A stretch of DNA of 8,984 bases from Bryobacterales bacterium (GTDB lineage: Bacteria; Acidobacteriota; Terriglobia; Bryobacterales; Bryobacteraceae). The stretch is from NCBI GenBank assembly GCA_003142355.1, contig PLMF01000218.1, positions 21,301 to 30,284 of the forward strand. Reading direction: 5' to 3'. Each line of letters starts with the position of its first letter. The first letter of the stretch is position 1. The translations under genes were made by a program, and so were the position numbers. Shown one piece after another: positions 1-5,975 of the stretch. Under the pieces are notes generated by a model, which saw only the letters and a list, made by a program, of their open reading frames with translations, searched no databases and was not told the DNA's origin.

Positions 1-1920
1 GTGGTGGTGGAGAGCTGGCAGCAGGCCGAGCGCGGCCTCGATTTCATCCGCGCCGAGCTCGACGGCCGCGCCACCTTCCTGGTGCACCCCGAGCCCAATG
101 GTCATGGCCAGCGCCATCTGCCCGAGCCGCCCATCGGCCCCGAGACCGGCATCACCGCGCGGCTGAGCGAATCCCTGCGCCTCACCAACGGTTTCAAGGA
201 TCGCGCCGTGGACCTGCTGCCCCGCGTCTCCCTCTGCTTCCTGGCCGACGACCGCGCCGCCGCGCAGCGCCTGGCCGTCTCCTATCCGCACCTCTTCTTT
301 CTGCTGCCCGATGGCGTCTGCTACCACGGTCACACCGTCACCGGCGGCCGAAAATCCGGCGCCGGCCCGCTCGCCATGAAGCGCGAAGCGCGCGAGCTGG
401 CCGTCACGCTGCGCGCCCGCCAGGCGGCGCTCGATGAACAGGTGGCGCGCCTCGATGGTCTCACCCAGGAGATCATCGCCCTCGAAGCCGAGCTGGAGCG
501 CCTGCGCGCCTTGCAGCAATCCCGCGAGAAAGACCGCGTAGCGCTCGACCACGACATGCGCAAGCTCGGCGACGACCTCTCGCGCGCCAATTCGCGCCTC
601 TCCGTGGCGCGCCTCGATCTCGACCGGCTGCGCCGCGACGCCGAAAAATCGGCCGGCCAGCGCGAGCAGAACCGCGCCGCCGTCCAGGAAAAAGAGCGCC
701 TGCGCGCCGCCCGCGAAGAAACCCTCGAAGCGGAGCGGCAGGAGCTCGACGTGCTGGAAGGTCAGGCCGCCGCCATCGGGGAAGAGCACGCCGCCACGCG
801 CGCCGAGCTGGCGGGTCTCGAAGAGCGCCATCGCGGCGAGCGCAGCGCCATGGCGCGCCTCGAGCAGCAGTTCGGCGAAACCTCGGCCCGGCGCGACGCC
901 ATCGCGCCCGAGATCGAGCGCCTGGGCGCGGAGCGCTCCCGCCTGCTGGCCGACAACATCGATCTCGACCGCAGGTCCGTCCAGCTCGCCGGCGAGATCG
1001 TCGCCCTCGAATCGCGCGTGGACGCCATGGCCCTCGAGGGAGAGGATATGCGCGAAGCCTTGCGCGCCGGTGAGGAAGATCTCAAAGCCCTGCGCGCCAG
1101 CGGTCAGGAATGCTACGAAAGGCGCTCGCAAATCGAAGTCGACCTGGTCCGCAAGCAAGCCGAGCTGAAGTTCCTCGACGAAACCAGCCGCAAGGAGCTC
1201 AATTCCCCCGTGGCGGAGCTGGCCGCGCCCGATGATCCCGTCCCCGATGCCGAGGCCATCGTGCAGGCCCGCGAGCAGTGCGACGACGTGCGCAACCGCA
1301 TCGAATCGCTCGGCCCGGTGAACGCCGCCGCCATGGAAGAGTATCAGGAGGCGCAGCAGCGCCACGATTTCTTGAGCGCGCAGCGCCAGGACCTGATCGA
1401 TTCCATCCGCGACACCGAAAAAGCCATTCAGGACATCGACCAGGTTTCACGCCAGAAATTCGCCGAAGCCTTTGAAGCCATCAACGCCCACTTCCGCGAG
1501 TGTTTCCTGACGCTGTTTGGCGGCGGCATCGGCGAAATGCGTCTCACCGACCAGGAGAACCTCGCCGAATCGGGCATTGACATTGTTTGTTCGCCCCCCG
1601 GCAAGCGCCTGCAAAACGTGCTGCTGCTCTCCGGCGGCGAAAAGGCCCTGGCCGCGGTGGCCCTGCTGATGGCGATTTTCAAATACCAGCCCAGCCCCTT
1701 CTGCATCATGGACGAGGTGGATGCCCCGCTCGACGAATCCAACATCGGCCGCCTCACGAAGCTCCTGAAAGAGATGGCCGATCAGACCCAGTTCGTAGTG
1801 ATCACCCACTCCAAGCGCACCATGGAAGCCGCCCAAGCCCTCTACGGCGTCACCATGCAGGAACCCGGCGTCTCCCGCCTGGTGTCGGTGAAGATGAACG
1901 CGGCGGAAGCGGCGGCGTGA
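1..1920 (+). CDS. smc: Chromosome segregation protein SMC, C-terminal half (5'-truncated by window)
   Basis: SMC is a DNA-bound ABC-type ATPase that condenses and helps segregate the chromosome with ScpA/ScpB. The visible 639 residues begin inside the hinge: residues 1-30 contain VVVESWQQAERGLDF and GRATFLV, and the rest of the hinge runs to about residue 125 (GGRKSGAGPLAMKRE). A long Arg/Glu/Leu-rich coiled coil follows, about 126-480. The C-terminal ATPase lobe has the ABC signature LSGGEKALAA (543 onward), Walker B FCIMDE (567-572) with D-loop DAPLDE after it, and the switch histidine in VVITHSK (about 599-605). A full SMC is about 1,200 residues, so the head N-lobe with Walker A, the first coil and the front of the hinge lie upstream. 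The GTG at position 1 is just a valine codon, not a start. The stop is TGA at 1918-1920. Identity is secure from the motifs. Confidence 0.97.
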   Translation: MVVESWQQAERGLDFIRAELDGRATFLVHPEPNGHGQRHLPEPPIGPETGITARLSESLRLTNGFKDRAVDLLPRVSLCFLADDRAAAQRLAVSYPHLFFLLPDGVCYHGHTVTGGRKSGAGPLAMKREARELAVTLRARQAALDEQVARLDGLTQEIIALEAELERLRALQQSREKDRVALDHDMRKLGDDLSRANSRLSVARLDLDRLRRDAEKSAGQREQNRAAVQEKERLRAAREETLEAERQELDVLEGQAAAIGEEHAATRAELAGLEERHRGERSAMARLEQQFGETSARRDAIAPEIERLGAERSRLLADNIDLDRRSVQLAGEIVALESRVDAMALEGEDMREALRAGEEDLKALRASGQECYERRSQIEVDLVRKQAELKFLDETSRKELNSPVAELAAPDDPVPDAEAIVQAREQCDDVRNRIESLGPVNAAAMEEYQEAQQRHDFLSAQRQDLIDSIRDTEKAIQDIDQVSRQKFAEAFEAINAHFRECFLTLFGGGIGEMRLTDQENLAESGIDIVCSPPGKRLQNVLLLSGGEKALAAVALLMAIFKYQPSPFCIMDEVDAPLDESNIGRLTKLLKEMADQTQFVVITHSKRTMEAAQALYGVTMQEPGVSRLVSVKMNAAEAAA

Positions 1921-1954
1921 TCGAGACAGGCGCGCAAGTCCGCGCCGAACCGGC

Positions 1955-2122
1955 AGTCTCTAAGGGTTCTGGAGGTCCGTGGGCTCACCTTCAGGTTGGC
2001 TTGTGAGGGACGATAGGTGCATACTGTTGGTGTAGCGGCTGGTGCGCCGGATGCAGTTGTTACCCGGGCGAGCCGCTGGAATCTAAGAAAGGCCGCTCAT
2101 TCCGTGGGCGGCCTTTTTGGTT
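1955..2122 (+). ncRNA. Candidate structured small RNA (possibly 6S-like) behind smc
   Basis: This stretch has no credible coding frame but shows RNA-like structure. Bases 1960-1975 (CTAAGGGTTCTGGAGG) can pair with 2073-2087 (CCGCTGGAATCTAAG), with one bulge, two mismatches and some wobbles. They enclose about 100 bases, and an intrinsic terminator follows directly. A competing fold pairs AGCGGCT (2034-2040) perfectly with AGCCGCT (2071-2077). Size, a long closing stem around an open centre, the terminator, and loose resemblance to E. coli 6S RNA (CTCTAAGGGTTC near the 5' end, TGAGGGACGATAG in the middle) suggest a 6S-type regulator of RNA polymerase. This is inference from eye-matching only. 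No clear promoter was found upstream, and the 5' end is a guess. It could equally be the structured 3' UTR of smc. Confidence 0.33.
2088..2118 (+). terminator. Intrinsic terminator of smc / candidate small RNA
   Basis: AAAGGCCGC (2088-2096) pairs perfectly with GCGGCCTTT (2108-2116) around an 11-base loop. A TTTTT run (2114-2118) and then GGTTTT follow. On the minus strand the same stem is followed by TTTCTT, so it may also stop the convergent gene ending at 2097. That gene's stop codon lies inside the loop. Confidence 0.85.
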
Positions 2123-2507
2123 TTATGACGTCGCCCTTTGGTACGACAGAAAAAAGCTCCGGCCGCGGATGCCGGGCCGAACATTCAAAAATCACCCTGT
2201 CTCGCACTGAATTTCCGTAACGATCCGCTCTTGGATTCGGGTTCTCCATCGCTGTCATGGCATGGGTCTTGAGCACCATTGCGGCAGCGTCCATGCCACT
2301 TGCAATTTGGTCGATCGCATCTTCACTCGTGTAGCCATCACGTACAATCCGGCTTTCGTAAATATGGCGGCCAACGAAAACGACCTCGGCTGCGATGGAC
2401 GGATAACCGGAGACTTTGCGCTCCTGATTGATAGCATCGAACTGTAGATCAGTGAGGGTTCCGATTGTGACGAGCTGGACTCTGTTTCCTCTTTTGGAGT
2501 TCTTCAA
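2097..2507 (-). CDS. Conserved-looking hypothetical protein, 136 aa
   Basis: I do not recognise a named family. The protein is soluble, with no signal peptide or membrane segment. It has ordered-looking blocks: LTDLQFDAINQER (about 18-30), VVFVGRHIYESRIVRDGYTSEDAIDQI (42-68), a short helix around MDAAAMVL (72-79), then NPNPRADRYGNSVRDRVIFECS (89-110) and a C-terminal HPRPELFSVVPKGD block. The regular mix of charged and hydrophobic residues and the lack of any good frame on the other strand argue that it is real. The only in-frame start after the upstream TAA is TTG at 2507-2505; no Shine-Dalgarno is visible before it, so the 5' end is uncertain and could be truncated. By partial hand count the region is about 50-55% GC against about 70% in the opening bases of smc, which hints at acquisition. 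Its last codons are the terminator stem. Confidence 0.68.
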   Translation of the reverse strand: MKNSKRGNRVQLVTIGTLTDLQFDAINQERKVSGYPSIAAEVVFVGRHIYESRIVRDGYTSEDAIDQIASGMDAAAMVLKTHAMTAMENPNPRADRYGNSVRDRVIFECSARHPRPELFSVVPKGDVIKPKRPPTE

Positions 2508-2640
2508 GATTAGCGCGAATTAGGGTATGCGCCCCATTAATTAGCGGCATCGTTATCCGTGGATCGCTTAGGATATCAGGATTCATTTTTCAGGCACTAC
2601 CTGACCCGGCCGGTGCCCGGCGCTCGTGAGGACAGTGAAA

Positions 2641-2964
2641 ATGCGTAAAATTAGTCTCATGGAACGCGAGCAGGCCATCGACGCTTTGAGGGCGCACGAG
2701 CACGAGTTCCGCGCCGCTGGCGTGCTGAGTGTATCCCTGTTCGGCTCGGTGGCGCGTGGGGAGAATCCCGCTCACGATGTCGATGTGGTAGTGCGCCTGG
2801 GCGACAATTTCTCGGAGCGGGGCCTGGACTACATCAGCCGTCTGGATGACCTCGAGCAGCGGCTATCCCGGATTCTGGGCTGCAAGGTGGATGTCGTCGA
2901 AGAGCCGGTGCCCAAACAGCGCTTTCAAAGAGAGATCGATAGCGACCGCGCCCTTGCCTTCTGA
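2641..2964 (+). CDS. MNT-type nucleotidyltransferase domain protein
   Basis: This 107-residue protein is a minimal nucleotidyltransferase of the DNA polymerase beta superfamily. Such proteins transfer a nucleotide to a protein or small molecule, and many act as MNT antitoxins that AMPylate HEPN toxins. The signature is LFGSVARGE (33-41) followed by DVDVVV, giving metal ligands D46 and D48, with a third acidic residue at D84 in CKVDVVEE. I chose ATG at 2641 because GAGGA (2628-2632) sits 8 bases upstream; in-frame GTGs at 2626 and 2635 and an ATG at 2659 are alternatives. MNT genes usually sit beside a HEPN (DUF86-like) gene. None is present here, so it is either an orphan antitoxin or a stand-alone transferase. 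Its catalytic residues look intact. Confidence 0.85.
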   Translation: MRKISLMEREQAIDALRAHEHEFRAAGVLSVSLFGSVARGENPAHDVDVVVRLGDNFSERGLDYISRLDDLEQRLSRILGCKVDVVEEPVPKQRFQREIDSDRALAF

Positions 2965-2974
2965 GAAGCTCAAA

Positions 2975-2996
2975 CGTCCGAGGAGTTATGCGGACG
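2975..2996 (+). repeat. Small hairpin behind the nucleotidyltransferase gene
   Basis: CGTCCG (2975-2980) and CGGACG (2991-2996) form a 6-bp stem around the loop AGGAGTTATG, which holds a ribosome-site-like AGGAG and an ATG. There is no T-run, so it is not a standard terminator. An 18-codon frame opens at this ATG (2988-3041) and includes two tandem copies of GCACGGCT at 2998-3013. It is too short and too poorly spaced from AGGAG to call as a gene. Confidence 0.4.
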
Positions 2997-3053
2997 GGCA
3001 CGGCTGCACGGCTTCGTGCTAATCTCGAATCGGCGGGGTAGAACTGCGAAAGC

Positions 3054-3290
3054 GTGCCGACGATCCTCACCATACGCTCCTATCGCTTCTTCTTCGTGTC
3101 CTTGGATCGCGGCGAGCCTGCCCACGTTCATGTCAGGCGCGAGAACATGGCGGCAAAGTTCTGGTTGGATCCCGTCGCCCTGGAGCGCGCCGGGGGCTTC
3201 AGCCGCGTGGAGCTGAACGCAATTGCAAGGCTCGTTCAGGCGCACCAGGAGAGATTTCTCAAGAGCTGGTATGAGTTCTTTGGTCGTTGA
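3054..3290 (+). CDS. DUF4160 domain protein
   Basis: This 78-residue protein matches the DUF4160 family by memory of its conserved blocks: the N-terminal MPTI, YRFFFVS (10-16), the histidine pair in PAHVHV (22-27), AAKFWLDPV (33-41), and the C-terminal helix with AIARLV and a WYEFFG end. The function is unproven. Family members commonly lie directly upstream of a DUF2442 gene, and the pair has been proposed as a toxin-antitoxin-like unit. The start is GTG at 3054; the family's typical first residues MPTI support it even though the Shine-Dalgarno is poor. The 3' end overlaps the next gene by 20 bases, which implies translational coupling. Length is normal for the family. Confidence 0.85.
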   Translation: MPTILTIRSYRFFFVSLDRGEPAHVHVRRENMAAKFWLDPVALERAGGFSRVELNAIARLVQAHQERFLKSWYEFFGR

Positions 3291-3612
3291 AATACAAGAG
3301 GCTCGCGCTCAATCCGCGAGGGTGTCCGACGAGGCCCTGACGGTTGATCTGGTGGATGGCCGCACTATCGTGGTGCCCCTCATCTGGTATCCACGCCTCT
3401 GGCACGGCACGCCGCGGGAGCGCGACCAACTCGAAATCTTTGGGGATGGTACCTACATCCATTGGCCGGCCCTCGACGAAGACCTGACCGTCGCTGGTCT
3501 GTTGGCCGGACGGCAATCGGGCGAGAGCCCCCAATCTCTGAAGAAGTGGCTGGACTCTCGAAAGCCGAACAAGCCTGTGCCGCCGACGCCCAGAAAATCG
3601 GCGCGCGGCTGA
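3271..3612 (+). CDS. DUF2442 domain protein
   Basis: This 113-residue protein has the DUF2442 layout: a first strand region with ALTVDLVDGRTIVVPL (22-37), then WYPRL (39-43), ERDQLEIFGDGTYIHWPALDEDLTV in the middle (50-74), and VAGLLAG (74-80). A Lys/Pro-rich tail (about 96-113) follows and looks disordered and basic. Family members are small alpha/beta proteins of unknown activity, usually encoded next to DUF4160. The ATG at 3271 lies inside the end of the DUF4160 gene, so the two are almost certainly one transcript. An earlier in-frame start at 3223 would only add residues read from the overlapping gene and is less likely. In proposed pairs the DUF2442 partner is usually suggested as the antitoxin, but that is not shown here. 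Confidence 0.85.
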   Translation: MSSLVVEIQEARAQSARVSDEALTVDLVDGRTIVVPLIWYPRLWHGTPRERDQLEIFGDGTYIHWPALDEDLTVAGLLAGRQSGESPQSLKKWLDSRKPNKPVPPTPRKSARG

Positions 3613-3676
3613 GGCGCCCGCCGTTACCCGGCCGTTTACTTCCCCGACCGCGTCGGCATCGGGATTTCGCCGCGGA

Positions 3677-3706
3677 TGTAAACCCACCCCGCCAAGAACT
3701 CGTCTA
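3677..3706 (+). promoter_or_regulatory. Candidate ECF-type promoter of the first sigma operon
   Basis: TGTAAAC (3677-3683) is followed by 17 bases and CGTCTA (3701-3706). ECF sigma factors typically use an AAC-containing -35 and a CGTC-like -10 about 16-17 bases apart, often upstream of their own gene. The same AAC-17-CGTC spacing occurs before the second sigma gene. Transcription would begin near 3713, leaving a very short leader before ATG 3725. Confidence 0.5.
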
Positions 3707-3724
3707 CACAGGCGAGTGCAGCCG

Positions 3725-4294
3725 ATGGCGACGCCCGGGACTATGATAGCGGCAGTGGAGCGTTGCGCCTCGGAAATCGACGACCTCGACACACTGGTGC
3801 GCCTGCATTGGCCGCGCGTCTTTCGCTTCGCGCTGGCTTCCCTGCGCGACCCGGACGCCGCCGGAAGCGTGGCGCAGGATTGTTTTCTGAGAGCTTACCG
3901 GAGCCGGCAGCGGTTTCGAGGCGAGTGTTCCACCGAGGCCTGGCTCATGCGCATCGCCGTCAACCTGATTCGCGACTATGCGCGCAACCGCCGCCTGCAA
4001 TTCTGGAAGCGCGCGCAAACGTCGGCGGTGGATCTCGATGCTGCCGGCCAGTGGGTGCCGGATGGCGGAGCTTCGCCCGAGAGCGGAGCGATGGCCAAGG
4101 AACAGCTCGCGGCGGTCTGGAACGCCGCCGGGGGCCTGTCGGAGAGGCAGCGGACGGTCTTCCTGCTCCGCTTCGTGGAAGACATGGACCTGCTGGAAAT
4201 CGCCGTCGCCACCGGCATGAAGGAAGGAACCGTGAAAGTGCACCTGTTTAGAGCGCTCCAGGCCGTTCGGGAGCGGATGGGGAGGTCCCAATGA
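3725..4294 (+). CDS. ECF-family RNA polymerase sigma factor (first module)
   Basis: This is a sigma-70-family ECF factor of about 189 residues, carrying regions 2 and 4 only. Region 2 covers roughly residues 18-90, with DLDTLVRLHWPRVFRFAL, the acidic DPDAAGSVAQDCFLRAYR stretch, and the promoter-melting WLMRIAVNLIRDYARNRR block. Region 4 runs from about 138 to 184: LSERQRTVFLLRFVEDMDLLEIA, then the recognition helix TGMKEGTVKVHLFRAL. It would direct RNA polymerase to stress genes when released by the anti-sigma factor encoded next door. The start is uncertain: GTG 3716, ATG 3725 and ATG 3743 are all in frame and none has a strong Shine-Dalgarno. I prefer ATG 3725, which lies after a GAG at a workable distance. 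The stop overlaps the next ATG (ATGA), so sigma and anti-sigma are made in coupled amounts. Confidence 0.92.
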   Translation: MATPGTMIAAVERCASEIDDLDTLVRLHWPRVFRFALASLRDPDAAGSVAQDCFLRAYRSRQRFRGECSTEAWLMRIAVNLIRDYARNRRLQFWKRAQTSAVDLDAAGQWVPDGGASPESGAMAKEQLAAVWNAAGGLSERQRTVFLLRFVEDMDLLEIAVATGMKEGTVKVHLFRALQAVRERMGRSQ

Positions 4295-4785
4295 GCCAGC
4301 ATTTATCTTCGCTGGAGGTTTCCCAGTGGATGATCGGCGAGCGCACCCCGCAACAGGAGCAGCACGTTCGTCAATGTTCCCAGTGCAGCGCGGAGTTGGC
4401 CCGTCTGGAAGCCTCGCTCGCCCTGTTTCGCGGTTCGGTGCGGCACTGGAGCGACCGGCAAAGCCGTGTCCCCCGGCCCCTGGCCCCGACCCGCAGAAGC
4501 CGCTGGTACCCCGCCCGGCCCCACCCGATGCGCTGGGCGCTCGTCGCCGCGGCCCTGTTGGTGCTGGCGGCGGCCCCGATTTATCGAAACGCGCAGGATA
4601 GGCAGCGCCAGGCGGAAATCGCCCGGGCCGATGCGCTGTTGTTGGAGCAGGTGGATGCCGAGGTGTCGCGAGCGGTTCCTCGGCCCATGGAGCCATTGGT
4701 GAAGCTGGTGTCCTGGGACTTCACCTCCACCGATGAACGTGACCAAAACCGCCGCGACAAAACCAGAAACGAGGAGATTCGATGA
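4291..4785 (+). CDS. Membrane zinc-finger anti-sigma factor (first module)
   Basis: This 164-residue protein has the anti-sigma zinc-finger (ZAS, zf-HC2-like) motif HVRQCSQC, with H25, C29 and C32, near its N-terminus. A basic linker follows (about 56-79), then one membrane helix WALVAAALLVLAAAPIY (82-98), and a short exported tail of about 65 residues. The cytoplasmic N-terminus would bind the sigma factor encoded just upstream. The tail is charged and ends in an Arg/Asn/Glu-rich segment (DQNRRDKTRNEEIR). The gene overlaps its neighbours on both sides by ATGA (4291-4294 and 4782-4785). The small exported domain lacks any recognised sensor fold, so sensing may depend on the secreted partner encoded next. 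The zinc motif and position make the call firm; the signal is unknown. Confidence 0.87.
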   Translation: MSQHLSSLEVSQWMIGERTPQQEQHVRQCSQCSAELARLEASLALFRGSVRHWSDRQSRVPRPLAPTRRSRWYPARPHPMRWALVAAALLVLAAAPIYRNAQDRQRQAEIARADALLLEQVDAEVSRAVPRPMEPLVKLVSWDFTSTDERDQNRRDKTRNEEIR

Positions 4786-5369
4786 GAGCATACGGAAGCA
4801 AGTTAGGACTGATTCTGTTGTTTGCCGGCGCCGTGGCGTTGGCGCAGCCTCCGCAGCCCGCGCAGCCCCCCCAGCCGCCGCAGCAAGGCATGGGTTCGGG
4901 TATGGGCATGGGCATGGGTCGTGGCATGGGTATGGGACGTGGCCCGAATGCCGCCCCTTCGCCGCAACCCCGTCGGGGACCCATGGGAGGCGGCATGGGC
5001 CGCTGGTGGAAGAATCCCGACATGGTGGAGAAGCTGGGCGTGACCGCGGACCAGCAGAAGAAGATGGACGACATCTTTCAGCAGCACCGCTTGAAGCTGA
5101 TCGATGTCACCGCGGCGGTCGAGAGGGAAGAGGTCACCCTCCAGCCGATGATGGAGGCGGATCAGCCGGATGAGGCCAGGATCGTCGCTCAGATCGACAA
5201 GGTGGCGCAGGCCCGCGCCGAGCTGGAAAAAGCCAATGCCAGGATGCTGCTGGGAATTCGCCGGGTTCTGACCCCCGACCAATGGAAAAAGTTGCAGGCG
5301 GAAACCCCCCGCCCCGGCCGTGGCCCCCGGGGTCAACAGCCCCCCGCGCCGCCCCGCCAGGCTCGCTAG
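4782..5369 (+). CDS. Secreted Spy/CpxP-like LTxxQ protein with Met/Gly-rich segment
   Basis: This 195-residue exported protein is related to the Spy/CpxP/ZraP group of periplasmic chaperones and metal-stress proteins. A signal peptide (1-21, cleaved after ALA) is followed by a Pro/Gln-rich stretch (22-35). A low-complexity Met/Gly run of repeated GMG units (about 36-54) and a second Arg/Gly/Met patch (64-74) come next. A helical domain carries two LTxxQ-like motifs, VTADQ (87-91) and LTPDQ (163-167), bracketing charged helices. The C-terminal tail is Pro/Arg-rich (175-195). ATG 4782 has GAGGAG at 4771-4776 and overlaps the anti-sigma stop, so it is the third gene of the operon. Methionine runs can bind copper or silver, which suggests a metal-sensing or metal-buffering role, but this is inference. 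Family identity rests on motif and architecture. Confidence 0.82.
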   Translation: MRAYGSKLGLILLFAGAVALAQPPQPAQPPQPPQQGMGSGMGMGMGRGMGMGRGPNAAPSPQPRRGPMGGGMGRWWKNPDMVEKLGVTADQQKKMDDIFQQHRLKLIDVTAAVEREEVTLQPMMEADQPDEARIVAQIDKVAQARAELEKANARMLLGIRRVLTPDQWKKLQAETPRPGRGPRGQQPPAPPRQAR

Positions 5370-5380
5370 GAGAAGCTGTC

Positions 5381-5457
5381 AGCCATCAGCTTTCAGCTAA
5401 AACGCCGCGCCCCGGTATGGCTGAAAGCTGAATGCTGAATGCTGAAAGCTGATGGCT
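5381..5457. repeat. 17-bp perfect inverted repeat with internal GCTGAA/GCTGAAT iterations
   Basis: AGCCATCAGCTTTCAGC (5381-5397) and its exact complement (5441-5457) can form a long stem. Between them the right half repeats related units (GGCTGAAAGCTGAAT, then GCTGAAT, then GCTGAAAGCTGAT), so it is built from degenerate GCTGAAN iterations. It fills the space between two convergent genes and ends one base before the Fe-S carrier stop at 5458. It probably acts as a two-way transcription end or mRNA stabiliser. Iterated AGCTGA-type repeats occur in several bacterial genomes, so it is probably a dispersed intergenic repeat. Confidence 0.8.
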
Positions 5458-5781
5458 TTACGCCTGGAACGAGCTGCCGCAGCCGCACGTGGACTTGACG
5501 TGGGGGTTGTTGAACTTGAACCCCGATCCCTCCAGCGTCTCCACGTAATCCACCTCGGCGCCCTCCAGATACAGCATGCTGGCTTGATCGATGAAAACCT
5601 TCAACCCGTCATACGTGTAGGTCTTGTCCAGCATGCTGGGCTGGTTTTCGAAGGCCATCGAATAGCTGAATCCGGAACAGCCGCCACCCACCACCGCGAT
5701 GCGCAGTCCCGCGGGGGACGGTTCCTGCGCCGACATGATCTCCTTCACTTTGCCGACTGCTCTTTCGCTCAATTGCACCAT
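5458..5781 (-). CDS. erpA: A-type iron-sulfur cluster carrier/insertion protein (ErpA/IscA type)
   Basis: The protein receives Fe-S clusters from the assembly scaffold and hands them to target enzymes in the cytoplasm. At 107 residues it has normal family length and all three ligand cysteines: C35 in VVGGGCSGFSY (31-40), and C99 and C101 in STCGCGSSF (97-105). The FIDQASMLYLEGAEVDYVE block (63-81) and GFKFNNPHVKS are typical HesB/IscA features. ATG 5781 has GAGGAG about 9 bases upstream on the minus strand. No isc or suf gene is adjacent, which fits a free-standing ErpA-type carrier better than an IscA in an isc operon. The symbol is therefore a best guess among erpA, iscA and sufA. It sits between the two sigma modules on the opposite strand. 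Confidence 0.93.
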   Translation of the reverse strand: MVQLSERAVGKVKEIMSAQEPSPAGLRIAVVGGGCSGFSYSMAFENQPSMLDKTYTYDGLKVFIDQASMLYLEGAEVDYVETLEGSGFKFNNPHVKSTCGCGSSFQA

Positions 5782-5823
5782 GCGTTTAAACTCCTCTATT
5801 TATTACGGGCTTTGCCTGCTCCC

Positions 5824-5829
5824 ATTATA
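5824..5829 (-). promoter_or_regulatory. Candidate -10 box for the Fe-S carrier gene
   Basis: On the minus strand this reads TATAAT, a perfect -10 box, preceded by TTTG. No good -35 is visible at 16-18 bases upstream. Transcription would start near 5816, giving a leader of about 35 bases that contains the GAGGAG ribosome site. Confidence 0.5.
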
Positions 5830-5975
5830 CAAACAGGACCGCGCCTCTCCATTCCTCACTGGTTTAGATGTCTCGGGGCCGGTTTGGGTCGCGGAAAACC
5901 CTGGCCAAACGGCCGGGGGCCTGGCTCGCACTTTCCCTCCGCCCATTTGGCAAGATAGATTAGTAGGCAAGTGAC

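Noticed and set aside
2034..2077. tRNA or SRP RNA
   Set aside because: There is no T-arm GTTC, no acceptor-stem pairing and no CCA for a tRNA, and the conserved SRP tetraloop region is missing.
2017..2220. 67-codon plus-strand frame running through the smc terminator
   Set aside because: It reads through the terminator hairpin and overlaps the 3' end of the minus-strand hypothetical gene; no ribosome site.
2590..2604. TCAGG-CACTA-CCTGA hairpin as a terminator or operator before the nucleotidyltransferase gene
   Set aside because: The stem is only 5 bp and the T-run is on the wrong side for the plus strand; chance is likely.
3259..3792. Minus-strand frame across the DUF2442 gene
   Set aside because: Antisense to a family-recognised protein and low-complexity in translation.
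3704..4696. Open frame of 330 codons on the minus strand across the first sigma and anti-sigma genes
   Set aside because: It is antisense to two clearly recognised genes with intact motifs, and its own translation is Pro/Arg/Gly-rich without domains: a GC-driven shadow.
5420..5457. GCTGAAN iterations as a CRISPR array
   Set aside because: Units are 7-14 bases without unique spacers, so they are simple iterated repeats.
5452..5958. Plus-strand frame across the Fe-S carrier gene and its promoter
   Set aside because: The minus strand holds a full-length protein with all three cluster cysteines, ribosome site and -10 box.
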